From the NCBI RefSeq assembly GCF_027497195.1, contig NZ_CP114905.1, forward strand, positions 868,001-932,000: DNA of 64,000 bases, in the 5' to 3' direction. Positions 51,340 to 59,876 of the stretch are shown in pieces. Every line of letters starts with the position of its first letter. Position 1 is the first letter of the stretch. The DNA comes from Streptomyces sp. WMMC500 (GTDB lineage: Bacteria > Actinomycetota > Actinomycetes > Streptomycetales > Streptomycetaceae). The notes beneath the pieces are model-generated. The model ran no database searches and was not told the origin of the DNA. It worked only from the letters and a program-made list of their open reading frames with translations. The translations under genes and the position numbers were made by a program.

Positions 51340-51345
51340 TAGCCT
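51340..51345 (+). promoter_or_regulatory. -10 box of a leaderless promoter for the LRR-oxygenase operon
   Basis: TAGCCT lies 6 nt before the ATG of the leucine-rich-repeat gene, which has no Shine-Dalgarno sequence. The same box and spacing occur at the SDR (42896) and MmyB (46367) genes. Confidence 0.5.
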
Positions 51346-51351
51346 CCGGCA

Positions 51352-52302
51352 ATGACCTTAGGGGCCCTTGAACGAACACTGCGGGAGCGCCCGGACGACC
51401 TGGCGTCCTGGCTGGTCTACGGGGACCGGCTGCGGGAGCGCGGCGACCCCCGCGCGGAGCTGATCCGGCTGGCGGAGCGGCGGGCGCGGGTCGGCCCGGG
51501 AGAGGGCCGGAGGGCGGTCGAGCGGGAGATCGACGCACTGGTGGCGGAACACCGGGAGAAGTGGGACGCGGAGCTCCCCGAGGGGGTCAGCGCCCCGGAG
51601 CGCCGGCACGGGTTCGCCACGGCGATCGCCGTCGAGTGGGACGACGGCACGCCGATGCTGATCGAGCAGGCCCTGCGCGCCGAGCCGTTGGTGACCGCGC
51701 TGCGCATCGCGCCGCCGGAGCAGGATCCGTACGAGTACGACCACTGGGACGACGACACGGACGACGACGGCGAGCCGCTGCCGTCCGCCGACGTCGAGGC
51801 CGGCGCGCTCGCGACCCTCGACCTGGCCCCGTTCACGTCCGTCGACCTGTCCTATCTCCGCGTCGGCGCCCTCGGCGCCAAGGCCCTTGCGGTGTCCTCG
51901 TACTTCCGCAGCGAGGCCGCCGGCGGCCAGGCTCTCGCGACCCCGGCCGCCGGCCGGATCGGCTCGCTCGATCTGCGGTACTGCCACATCGGGGACAGCG
52001 GCCTGGCCGCCCTCGCCGCCAACCCCTTCTTCACCGGCGTCCGCCGGCTGCACCTCCAGCGCAACGCGCTCACCGCGCGGGGCGTGCGCGCCCTGCACGC
52101 CTTCGCCGACCTCACCGAACTCGACCTGCGCTACAACGAGATCGGCGAGGAGGGTGCCGAGGCGCTGCTCGCGGCGCCCTTCCTCGGCTCGCTCACCCGG
52201 CTGCTGCTCTACGCCGCCGACGTCGGCGACGCCGGCGCGCGCCGCCTCGCGTCCGCACCCGAACTCCCGCCCGTACTGCGCAGCTATTGGAGGAGTGTAT
52301 GA
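51352..52302 (+). CDS. TIGR02996-domain leucine-rich-repeat protein
   Basis: 316 residues. Residues 1-45 are a TIGR02996 module (LERTLRERPDDLASWLVYGDRLRERGDPRAELIRLAERR), which typically precedes repeats in bacterial multi-domain proteins. From about 165 on, ribonuclease-inhibitor-type LRRs are seen: SLDLRYCHIGDSGLAALAANPF, RRLHLQRNALTARGVRALHAF, ELDLRYNEIGEEGAEALLAAPFL. An Asp-rich loop (about 125-145) interrupts. It probably binds proteins. Its stop overlaps the start of the 2OG oxygenase gene (ATGA), so they work as a pair. Confidence 0.88.
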   Translation: MTLGALERTLRERPDDLASWLVYGDRLRERGDPRAELIRLAERRARVGPGEGRRAVEREIDALVAEHREKWDAELPEGVSAPERRHGFATAIAVEWDDGTPMLIEQALRAEPLVTALRIAPPEQDPYEYDHWDDDTDDDGEPLPSADVEAGALATLDLAPFTSVDLSYLRVGALGAKALAVSSYFRSEAAGGQALATPAAGRIGSLDLRYCHIGDSGLAALAANPFFTGVRRLHLQRNALTARGVRALHAFADLTELDLRYNEIGEEGAEALLAAPFLGSLTRLLLYAADVGDAGARRLASAPELPPVLRSYWRSV

Positions 52303-54188
52303 GCACCGAGCTCCGCGACCGGTTCTTCGCCCTGTCCGCCGCCGCCGGGCAGGCGCCCGCGGAGGAGGTCGACCGGTACCGCGCCCTGGTCGACGCCACC
52401 GACGCCGAACCCACCGCCGTGCTCGACGGGCTCGCGGTCTCCTGGCATCCGACGGCGCGGTTCAAGGCGGTCCGCTTCGTCGACGCCGAGCGCATCGACG
52501 CCGACGTGCGCGAGCTGTTCGCGCGGCCCAGCGAGGCGGCGCCCTATCTGGCCGCCGTCTTCGCGGACCCGCGCGAGATGTCGTTCCGTACGTACGAGAA
52601 CATCCTCCCGCTCGACCCGCTCTTCGCGGACGCAGGGCTGGAGTTCGAGCTGACGGACCGCGCTGAGTTCGCGGAGGGCGCGTACACGTTCTCGATCCGG
52701 CTGCCCGCGTCCGCCCGCGCCCGGCTGGAGGGCCTGGACGCGCTCGACCTCTACGTGCCGCCGCTCAACGCGGGCTCCCGCGGCGGCGACCGGTTCATCT
52801 TCCACTCGGCCCTGCTCGCCGAGGCGTTGACCGGGGCGGTGGCGAAGGCCATGCCGGAGGCGCGGCTCGACGGCTTCACGCACGTCAACCCGGTCTTCCG
52901 CTGCAACCGCTTCGAGCCCGACGACGCCAACTTCCACCGCCACCGGGACACGCCGTACTACGACCGGTCGCGCGGGCACGTCTCCCGCTACACCGTCCTG
53001 CTCTACCTCACCGGCGGCTCGGGCAGCCCCGTCCTCGACCTGACCGACGGCGCGGACCTCACCGAGATCGAGCCCTTCACCTGCGTGATCTTCGATCAGC
53101 GGTACGAGCACGAAGGTGCCCCGTACCGGGACGGCCGCAAGGTCTTCCTGCGCACGGAGCTGGTCTTCACCGAGGCGGGCACCGCGCACGACCCGGAGAT
53201 CGGCGCCCTGTTCACCAAGGCGTGCTACCTGACGGGCGAGAGCGTCTTCGCGCCCGAACTCGCCCGGCACGCCGACGACTACTACAACCGGGTGGCGGCG
53301 GCGCACTGGAGCGGCGACCTCGGCGCGGGCGCGGCGGGCGAGCCGTTCCTGCACAAGCGGTTCCGCGGGCTGGACTTCGTCGCCAACGGGCACGACTTCT
53401 GGTTCCCCGCGTCCGGCGGCCTCTCGCCGGCCGCGTGCGCGGCGATCACGCTGCTGGACTACTTCAACTGCAAGGTCGGCGACAGTCCGTTCCGTGCGGC
53501 GTGCGACACGACGGTGGTCGAGGCCGAGGGCACCGACTGGATACCGGCGTTCCTTCAGGAGCGGGGCGGGGCGTCACCCGTCGCGCCGTTCGACAAGAGC
53601 ATGCTGTTCCCGGAGCCGGAGCAGCCCGTCACCGACGAGATGCCCGAATGCGCGTGCGGCATCTGCGACGGCGGCGTGCTCGGCCCGCACTTCGACACCA
53701 CGCGCAACGCCGACGTCATCAAGCACTACGTGAGCGCGCAGGACGCCGCCAAGGCGGACGTGCTGCCCGCGCCGGTGATGATGCTCGGCGAGGACGTGGT
53801 GCTCGACCCGGACAGGTTCGTCGTGGAGGGCAACCGGATCCACGTGCTGGGCCACAAGGCACCGGCGCCGGTCAACTTCGCCTCCTGCCAGGGCGGTCCG
53901 CCGGTCCCCCCGGCGAAGGAGTTCGTGACCACGGCGGCCACCGTGGACGTGGCGCACTTCCTCGTGCCGCCGATCCTGTTCACGGAGCACGACGGTCTCC
54001 TCCACCTGAAGTTCGACTTCTTCCGCAACTCCTGGACGGTGGACCACGACCAGTCCACCGTCGCGGTGCCGATGGTCCGTCCGTTCAGCGAGGACGACAT
54101 CGACGAGGACTGGGAGGATCACTACTACGACGACGAGGACGAGGACGAAGAGGACGAGGAAGAAGAAGCGGAAGAAGACGAGGAGTAG
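52299..54188 (+). CDS. 2-oxoglutarate/Fe(II)-dependent oxygenase with acidic C-terminal tail
   Basis: 629 residues. The Fe(II) facial triad is His215-x-Asp217 in FHRHRDTPYYD and His271 in RYEHEG, with Arg285 in FLRTEL for 2-oxoglutarate, the pattern of prolyl hydroxylase-type enzymes. The remainder (about 330-590) contains Cys-rich ECACGICDGGV and LDPDRFVVEG segments I do not recognise. The last about 30 residues are almost only Asp and Glu and are encoded by DNA that overlaps the AAA gene in antisense. Coupled to the LRR gene (ATGA). The target residue or protein is unknown; the LRR partner could present it. Confidence 0.8.
   Translation: MSTELRDRFFALSAAAGQAPAEEVDRYRALVDATDAEPTAVLDGLAVSWHPTARFKAVRFVDAERIDADVRELFARPSEAAPYLAAVFADPREMSFRTYENILPLDPLFADAGLEFELTDRAEFAEGAYTFSIRLPASARARLEGLDALDLYVPPLNAGSRGGDRFIFHSALLAEALTGAVAKAMPEARLDGFTHVNPVFRCNRFEPDDANFHRHRDTPYYDRSRGHVSRYTVLLYLTGGSGSPVLDLTDGADLTEIEPFTCVIFDQRYEHEGAPYRDGRKVFLRTELVFTEAGTAHDPEIGALFTKACYLTGESVFAPELARHADDYYNRVAAAHWSGDLGAGAAGEPFLHKRFRGLDFVANGHDFWFPASGGLSPAACAAITLLDYFNCKVGDSPFRAACDTTVVEAEGTDWIPAFLQERGGASPVAPFDKSMLFPEPEQPVTDEMPECACGICDGGVLGPHFDTTRNADVIKHYVSAQDAAKADVLPAPVMMLGEDVVLDPDRFVVEGNRIHVLGHKAPAPVNFASCQGGPPVPPAKEFVTTAATVDVAHFLVPPILFTEHDGLLHLKFDFFRNSWTVDHDQSTVAVPMVRPFSEDDIDEDWEDHYYDDEDEDEEDEEEEAEEDEE
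54125..54188. other. 64-bp antisense overlap coding two low-complexity tails
   Basis: The stop of the AAA gene (54125-54127, minus) lies inside the oxygenase gene, and the oxygenase stop (54186-54188, plus) lies inside the AAA gene. The same purine-rich repeat of GAG/GAC/GAA codons therefore gives a Glu/Asp tail on one strand and a Ser tail on the other. The repeat is exact in phase for both. Confidence 0.85.
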
Positions 54189-56083
54189 GAGGGCGCGGAG
54201 GCCAGCTCCCCCATCCGGGCCAGGGCGGAGATCCAGAAGCGCTGCCGCGCCTCGGCCTGCCCGACGAGGTAGGTGGCGCGCAGCTTGGGCGGCAGGTGCG
54301 GCAGCAGCCGCGCCACCACGTCGAGGTGCCGTTCGAGCTGCGACACCTCGGCGTTGGAGAAGACCTGGTGCACCAGGTCGGTGTCGTTGGTGCCCTCCGC
54401 GGACGTCTCGACGGCCGCCGCCAGCCGGGCCTGCCAGCCCGTCAGGTCGGCGGCCAGTTCCGCGAGGCCGATCTGCGGCCGCTCCGCGAGCCGCGCCTCC
54501 AGGCCGGACAGCGGGACCGGGGCGTACTCACCGTCGCCGAGGTAGATCAGGCCCTGCTCCAGCGGCATGTCGGCGTGGTGCAGCTTGATGAGCCGTTCCA
54601 GGGTGCGCTTGGTGACCCAGTCGCGGCCCTCGTCGTCGATGTCGTTCTTCCACCATTCGAGGACGGTCTCGGCGGTCTCGCCGTAGGTCGAGATCAGCCA
54701 CTCGTTGGCCGGGATGTCCTCCGGCCGCACCTCGTAACTGATCGTGAACCGGCTGGCCTGGGCCACGTTGTTGCTGCTGACCAGCATCTTGCGGCCCAGG
54801 TGGTACGGCGGGTTCTGCAGCGCCACCTGCGCGCGCAGCCCGGGCAGCGGGCGGCCCGCGAGCGTCCACTCCTGGGTGATCTCCATCAGCTTCGCGTACG
54901 TCGCCTTGTCCTTCGGCCGGTTGTACTCGTCCCAGATCAGCACCTTCGGCTCCGGGTCGAGCAGCGACCGGGCGAGCATCGCCTCCAGCGCCCCGTCCGC
55001 GGTCGGCACCGGCACGCACAGGTCCTCGACGTTGGTCACCGGCAGCGAGAAGTACACCGGTTCGCGGCCGGTCTCCTCCCGGGCGATCTGCTTGGCGATC
55101 TCCGTCTTGCCGCAGCCGGGCGGCCCCTGGAGCAGCACCGCCCAGCGGTGTGCGGCCGCGGCCCTGAGGATGCGGCGGACCGGGTCGGTGACCGTGGCGG
55201 GGTTGGCGGCGCCGACCGCCGCGGCGATGGCGTCGAGCACCTCGTCGGTCCGGTCCCGGCCCGGCGCGCCGCCGGCACCCTCGGCGCCCGGCTCGGCCAG
55301 CGCCAGCCGGCGGCCGTTGTGCAGCGGCAGCCCCCAGGCGAGCGGGAAGCCGGCGCGGGCGCAGTCGAGTACGTGCTGCAGGGTGCGCGGCGAGAGCAGG
55401 CCGCGCAGGTGCGGGTCGAGGGCGGCCCACTGCCGGAACACCTCGCGCAGGTCCCAGTCGGGGAACCGGGCGGCCAGCGCGTGCCGCCAGGCGGTGTCGT
55501 TGGCGGTCAGCCGGAGGGTGACCATCCGGTCCAGGATCGCCAGGTCGGAGCGGCGCACGCTGGTCTCGGCCAGCGACTCGTTGTCGGTGAGGAAGACCCC
55601 GACGCAGCCCAGCTCGCGCAGGTCGTACTCGCCGAGCGTCCAGTTGCATGCCATCTGCATGAGCTGGGACTGCACGGTGTTGCCCGCCTGCAGGGAGTCG
55701 TCGACGAGGAGGACGAAGGGCGTGCCGGGGGTGAGCTGGCGCATCACGAGCTGGCGCAGCGCCAGTTCGCCGCTGCGCTCGTCGCGTACGGGGGCGTTGA
55801 TCAGCAGGTCGTCCGGGGCGAGGTTGGCCGCGGGCAGGACCACGAGGCCGGTGCCGGGGTAGCGATGGGGCACGTACGAGACGAAGGTGGACGTCTTGCC
55901 GATGCCGTGCTCGCCGAAGATCTGGCCGGTCTGGCCGGTGGCGATCATCGCGTCGATGAACTTCTCCAGCTTGGCGGTCGGCCCCTCCTGCGGCGGGTCC
56001 GGGTAGGTGGCGTTCGCTCTCCACTGCCGGCCCGCGGCCGGCGGTGCGGGCGTCGTCGCCCCGGGCGGTGTCGCGGCGGCCAC
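54125..56083 (-). CDS. MoxR-like ATPase with two AAA domains and a poly-Ser tail
   Basis: 652 residues. Domain 1: Walker A GEHGIGKTS (57-65) and Walker B VLLVDDS near 124-130. Domain 2: Walker A GPPGCGKTE (320-328) and Walker B VLIWDEYN (381-388), with NPP/SSNN and R-finger-like RFTISYEVRP. It resembles double-AAA MoxR proteins that remodel partners carrying VWA domains. The C-terminus (about 628-652) is nearly all Ser because it reads through the antisense of the acidic tail of the oxygenase. It lies 42 bp downstream of the VWA-metallopeptidase gene, with GTG after GGAG. Confidence 0.85.
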   Translation of the reverse strand: MAAATPPGATTPAPPAAGRQWRANATYPDPPQEGPTAKLEKFIDAMIATGQTGQIFGEHGIGKTSTFVSYVPHRYPGTGLVVLPAANLAPDDLLINAPVRDERSGELALRQLVMRQLTPGTPFVLLVDDSLQAGNTVQSQLMQMACNWTLGEYDLRELGCVGVFLTDNESLAETSVRRSDLAILDRMVTLRLTANDTAWRHALAARFPDWDLREVFRQWAALDPHLRGLLSPRTLQHVLDCARAGFPLAWGLPLHNGRRLALAEPGAEGAGGAPGRDRTDEVLDAIAAAVGAANPATVTDPVRRILRAAAAHRWAVLLQGPPGCGKTEIAKQIAREETGREPVYFSLPVTNVEDLCVPVPTADGALEAMLARSLLDPEPKVLIWDEYNRPKDKATYAKLMEITQEWTLAGRPLPGLRAQVALQNPPYHLGRKMLVSSNNVAQASRFTISYEVRPEDIPANEWLISTYGETAETVLEWWKNDIDDEGRDWVTKRTLERLIKLHHADMPLEQGLIYLGDGEYAPVPLSGLEARLAERPQIGLAELAADLTGWQARLAAAVETSAEGTNDTDLVHQVFSNAEVSQLERHLDVVARLLPHLPPKLRATYLVGQAEARQRFWISALARMGELASAPSYSSSSSASSSSSSSSSSSSS

Positions 56084-56125
56084 TATGCGCTTCTCCTCGG
56101 TCTCACGGTCTTCTTGGGTTGACAG

Positions 56126-57556
56126 TCAACGGCCGGACGCGACCCGGTGGCAGGCCATCGGGCGGTGGTGCCGCTCCGGCCAGTCGTCGCCGCCGTCGGT
56201 GATCAGCCAGATCCAGCGGTCGGGATCGGCGGGGGTGACGTGGGGCGCGTAGCCGTCGGTGACGACGATGACCGCGTCGGGCTCGTGCGCGAAAGGCTTG
56301 CCGCCGACCTCCAGCCGGCCCTCCGCGTAGTCGACCACGTTCTGGAAGTCGGTGCCGCCGCCGCCCGCCACCCGCTCTCCGGGCACGAACGGCATCACGA
56401 CGCCGTCGAAGGAGAGCCAGTGGCTCTCCACCCCGTCCGTCTGCCCGACCAGGGTGGTCAGCCACTCGACCACGGCGTCGGGCATCGACCCCGAGGTGTC
56501 GAACGCGACGAGCACCACCTTCGTACGCTCCGGGCCGCGGCGGGTGAGCATCGGCTCGTGGCCGAGCGCGAGGACGATCGCGCCGTGCTTCTTCGGATAG
56601 ACCAGCCGTTCGCTCTCGGTGAGCTTCGAGGCGAGCACGTCGGTCAGCCACCGCTGCCACCAGTCGACCCGGCGGGTACGGGGCGTGGTGCCGCGCAGCT
56701 TGTCCAGCCCCAGGCGGCCCCACAGCCGGCTGAACCGCTCACCGCCGTCGGCGGTGCGGTCGGCGAGGCCGAGGAGTTCGTCGCGGGCCGCCCGGCCGCC
56801 GCGGAGCGCGGACTGCATCACCTCGCGCAGCACGTCGTCGCCGACCTGGCCGACGGTCTCGGGGTCCAGGGGGACGTCGCCGCCGGCCGCGCCTTCGGCG
56901 AGGTGGACGCAGGAGGACGACCGCGGCGTGCCGGGTGTCTTCATGCGGCGCAGTTCGCCGTAGACCGTCAGGTCGGTGCGGATGAAGTCGTCGTACGGCA
57001 ACGGGGCCAGGCCCTGCTCCCGCAGGTCGTCCCGGTACGCGCGGTAGACCGTGTCCGGGTCGACGCCCGCCGGCTCGGGCGGCCCGCCGCCCTCGGGCAC
57101 CGCCTCGGGTAAGGCGGAGCGGCCCAGGCGGCGCAGGGCGACGTGGTTGATGGCCACCTCGGCGGCGAGCGTGAACACCGGGTCGGAGCGCAGCTCCTCG
57201 TCCACGTACAGGTGCCGGTGCATGAGGTGTCGCGCCTCGTGGAACAGGACGAACTTGACGCCCTCGAAGTCCAGTGAGACGAAGAAGTACGGGTTGTAGA
57301 GCAGTGCGCAGCGGCCGTCGCCGGTGGCCGTGACCGCGGCGGTGGGGACCGCGGTGGTGGCGATGTGGCGGTGGCACTTCGCGTAGAGCCAGGAGGCCAC
57401 GACGCTCTGCCCGACGCCGAAGTCCAGCAGCGCGGCCTCCTTGCGGCGCCGCGCCTCGGCCACGACCTCCGGGTCGGCCGGCTCCCCGGCGGGCTCCCCG
57501 GCCGGCAGCCGACGGAGGTCGGCCGCACCGTGCGTGCCCCGCGGATCCCCCTGCAC
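56126..57556 (-). CDS. Putative zinc metallopeptidase (DUF2201-like) fused to a VWA-like domain
   Basis: 476 residues. The N-terminal part has a metallopeptidase HExxH motif (FHEARHLMHRH, H106 E107 H110) followed by the helix FTLAAEVAINHVALRRL that may give the third ligand. The C-terminal part is a VWA-like domain with the MIDAS sequence FDTSGSMPD (D353, S355, S357), TDGYAP late. MoxR ATPases commonly act with VWA proteins, and the AAA gene follows 42 bp downstream, so the two form a likely chaperone-protease pair. GTG 57556 follows GAGGGGAG; the frame remains open further upstream, but that is antisense shadow. Confidence 0.85.
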   Translation of the reverse strand: MQGDPRGTHGAADLRRLPAGEPAGEPADPEVVAEARRRKEAALLDFGVGQSVVASWLYAKCHRHIATTAVPTAAVTATGDGRCALLYNPYFFVSLDFEGVKFVLFHEARHLMHRHLYVDEELRSDPVFTLAAEVAINHVALRRLGRSALPEAVPEGGGPPEPAGVDPDTVYRAYRDDLREQGLAPLPYDDFIRTDLTVYGELRRMKTPGTPRSSSCVHLAEGAAGGDVPLDPETVGQVGDDVLREVMQSALRGGRAARDELLGLADRTADGGERFSRLWGRLGLDKLRGTTPRTRRVDWWQRWLTDVLASKLTESERLVYPKKHGAIVLALGHEPMLTRRGPERTKVVLVAFDTSGSMPDAVVEWLTTLVGQTDGVESHWLSFDGVVMPFVPGERVAGGGGTDFQNVVDYAEGRLEVGGKPFAHEPDAVIVVTDGYAPHVTPADPDRWIWLITDGGDDWPERHHRPMACHRVASGR

Positions 57557-57726
57557 CAGTGATCTCCCCTCACCGCTCGCGGGCACGCTACATGCCGCGG
57601 CGCGGGCGGCGTGACGCGGGTTGGCAGCACGGCCGCGGAGCGCCGGCGGCGCGCGGAGCGCGCCGGAGGAGGGCCGCGGCACCTGCCGCGCCGGGCCCCC
57701 GCTCCTGACGGACCGCGTCTCGGGCG

Positions 57727-58926
57727 TCAGCCGCAGAACTCGGCCTCCAGCACGGCGTCCTCCCCCGCCTGGCCGCCCCAGTCGCCGTTGCGGTTCAGGG
57801 TGAGCACGTGGCGGCCGTCGCGGGTCGCCGCCGCCCGGGACAGGGAGCCGGGGACCTGCCCGCCGTGGCCCCAGACCGTGACGCCGCAGGAAAGCCGGTC
57901 GGACCGGATGCCCAGGCCGTACGCGGCGGTGGGTGCACCGCCCGTACGCGACTCCTCCTCCTCGACGGGTACGGTCGTCAGCATCTCCGCCGTCTGCCCG
58001 GGAGGCAGCAGCCTCCCGCCCAGCAGGGCGCCGTAGAAGCGGTTCAGGTCGCGGGTGGACGAGATGACCTGGCCGGCGGCGCCGGCGACGGAGGGGTTGA
58101 ACTCGGTGACGTCGTACACCGGGGCGCCGGGGTCCTCGTCGTAGAGCCTGGAGTAGTGCCGGCCGTGCGGGCGCGGCACCGCGCTCGCGGAGCCGGGCAC
58201 GGTGGTGGAGCGGAGCTTCAGCGGCTTCAGGATGTGCCTGCGGACCTGGGAGCCGTAGTCGTCGCCGGTGGCGCTCTCGACGACCATGCCGGCGAGGATG
58301 TAGTTGGTGTCGGAGTACGCCCAGCCGGTGCCCGGTTCGAAGAGCGGCGGATGGGACAGGCCGATCCGTACCAGCTCCTCGGGGGTGGCGCCGTCGTAGC
58401 GGTGGACGAGGAAGGACTCGCCGGTGAACTTCGCGAGGAAGCCCTCGTCGCGGTTGTAGTTGAAGATCCCGCTGGTGTGGCTCAGCAGGTGGCGCACGGT
58501 GACCTTGCGGCCGTCGTTGCCGTTGCCGCGTACGACGCCGGGGAGCCAGCGCTCGACGGTGTCGTCCAGCGAGAGCACACCCTGCGCGTCGAGCCGCAGC
58601 AGCACCGTGGCGGTGAACGTCTTCGTCAGGCTCCCCACCCGGAACCGGTCGCGGTCCCGGCGCGGCTCGCGCGTCGCCAGGTCCGCCACCCCGGCGTCTC
58701 CGGACCACCGTTCACGCCCGTCGCGCACCGCGGCGAGCGCGCCGGGCGTGCCCTCGGCGACGATGGCGTCCAGCGCCGCCTGCGTGGCGTCGTGCGCCCC
58801 GGCTAACCGGGCCTCCCGCCGTCCCGCGCCCTCCGCGGCGGCGGGCGCGACGCCGCCCGCCATCAGGGCCCCCACCGCGGCGAGCAGCGCCCAGCGCCGG
58901 CCCGTCCCGCGTATCCCGTCGGTCAT
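57727..58926 (-). CDS. Secreted DD-carboxypeptidase/class C beta-lactamase-like serine hydrolase
   Basis: 399 residues. Signal peptide of about 30 residues (ALLAAVGALMAGGVAPAAA). Active-site motifs: SLTK in FRVGSLTKTFTA, YSDTNY (Tyr-x-Asn element) and HGGQVPG (the KTG equivalent, HxG). This is the R61-type Streptomyces DD-peptidase arrangement, trimming D-Ala from peptidoglycan; a class C lactamase is the alternative. ATG 58926 follows AGGGGGGATCGAC. The gene upstream is lost and only an MFS fragment remains (59042-59158). Confidence 0.92.
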   Translation of the reverse strand: MTDGIRGTGRRWALLAAVGALMAGGVAPAAAEGAGRREARLAGAHDATQAALDAIVAEGTPGALAAVRDGRERWSGDAGVADLATREPRRDRDRFRVGSLTKTFTATVLLRLDAQGVLSLDDTVERWLPGVVRGNGNDGRKVTVRHLLSHTSGIFNYNRDEGFLAKFTGESFLVHRYDGATPEELVRIGLSHPPLFEPGTGWAYSDTNYILAGMVVESATGDDYGSQVRRHILKPLKLRSTTVPGSASAVPRPHGRHYSRLYDEDPGAPVYDVTEFNPSVAGAAGQVISSTRDLNRFYGALLGGRLLPPGQTAEMLTTVPVEEEESRTGGAPTAAYGLGIRSDRLSCGVTVWGHGGQVPGSLSRAAATRDGRHVLTLNRNGDWGGQAGEDAVLEAEFCG

Positions 58927-59041
58927 GTCGATCCCCCCTGTCCCGTGCCGCCCGCGGCGGTCGCCGCGGCCGTTGACCGCAGTCAACCGGCGAAGCCGCC
59001 CGCGGGCGTCAGGGATCACCCCCACACCGCCCCGGACGCCA

Positions 59042-59158
59042 CCCTCGGCCACCCCGCAGGGGCAGGCCGGGCTGGCGTCCGGCATCGTCACCACCACGTA
59101 CCAGGTGGGCTCCGCCCTCGGCCTCGTGGCGCTGACCGCGCTGTTCATGGGCCGCCGG
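59042..59158 (+). pseudogene. MFS (EmrB/QacA-type) exporter C-terminal fragment
   Basis: Read in the plus frame, the 39 codons give ...GQAGLASGIVTTTYQVGSALG, then LVALTALFMG: the conserved ASG.V.T..QVG.ALG segment that ends DHA2 exporters. The frame has no start, no upstream helices and runs into Arg/Gly-rich non-coding DNA. It is probably a remnant of a deleted transporter gene. It does not belong to the serine-hydrolase gene that points away from it. Confidence 0.6.
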
Positions 59159-59226
59159 GGCGGACGCGGGCGCGGGTGCGGACGCCGAAGGGGTACGCCT
59201 CTGACGGCCGCCGCCGCGCCGGACCA

Positions 59227-59277
59227 CCGGGGTACGGGTCACCGCCGCACGGCGGGGCCCGATGACCCGTACCCCGG
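59227..59277. repeat. 15-bp perfect inverted repeat with nested hairpin
   Basis: CCGGGGTACGGGTCA (59227-59241) and TGACCCGTACCCCGG (59263-59277) are perfect complements 21 nt apart. The loop contains a smaller GC hairpin (CCGCCG/CGGCGG). It sits 68 bp after the MFS remnant and could be its former terminator or the relic of a recombination site. Confidence 0.65.
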
Positions 59278-59414
59278 ACGCGTGCTCGGGAGGGGTACCG
59301 GGACGGGCACAGTACAAATGAGCGGGCGGTGACCGGGCGCACCACGGACCGTACCGGCCGGATCTCCGCCACCGGGCCCGGCCGCCGGCCGCGCCCCGAC
59401 CGCGAGGAGGAGCC

Positions 59415-59876
59415 GTGCCCACCGACTCACGAGTGTTCGCCGAAGGCAGCCGCGCCCTGCGCTACACGCTCGCCGGGATCCTGGGGCTCGCCCTCGTCTA
59501 CGTCGCCGGCGTCCTCGCCTGGGGCGGTGCGTCCTGGTCCACGGCGCCGTTCCGCGGCGAGGCCGACGCGCGCAACCGCACCGTCGGCTCGGGCGAGTTC
59601 CGCATCTCCACCTACGAGGAGTTCTTCGACCTCTGCGCGGCGGTGGAGACGAAGGAGGACGAGATCGACGCGCTCCGGGACGAGCTGGACACCAAGCCGT
59701 CCGCCTACCGCACCGAGCAGATCGCCACGTCCCTCACCGCCCTGCGCGCCGTCCGCTCCGAGCTGGTCAACGACTACAACGCCAAGTCCCGGCAGGAGCA
59801 CCGCAAGGCGTTCAAGGACGCCGGCCTGCCCGCCGAGCTGAGCACCGACGCGAAGGAGACCTCGTGCGCCGCCTGA
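59415..59876 (+). CDS. Membrane protein of unknown function with coiled-coil domain
   Basis: 153 residues. One transmembrane helix at about 18-36 (YTLAGILGLALVYVAGVLAWGG), then an outside domain: FRISTYEEFFDLCAAVETKEDEIDALRDELDTK with heptad character and EQIATSLTALRAVRSELVNDYNAKSRQEHRK, both helical. It has two Cys only. The GTG start follows GAGGAGGAG. It overlaps the next gene by 13 bp, so the two form an operon. I do not recognise a family; the pair resembles secreted two-gene units of phages and of accessory regions. Confidence 0.7.
   Translation: MPTDSRVFAEGSRALRYTLAGILGLALVYVAGVLAWGGASWSTAPFRGEADARNRTVGSGEFRISTYEEFFDLCAAVETKEDEIDALRDELDTKPSAYRTEQIATSLTALRAVRSELVNDYNAKSRQEHRKAFKDAGLPAELSTDAKETSCAA

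Noticed and set aside
57557..58708. Extension of the VWA protein frame by 384 codons
   Set aside because: It is antisense-frame reading of the DD-carboxypeptidase gene; GTG 57556 has a good ribosome site.
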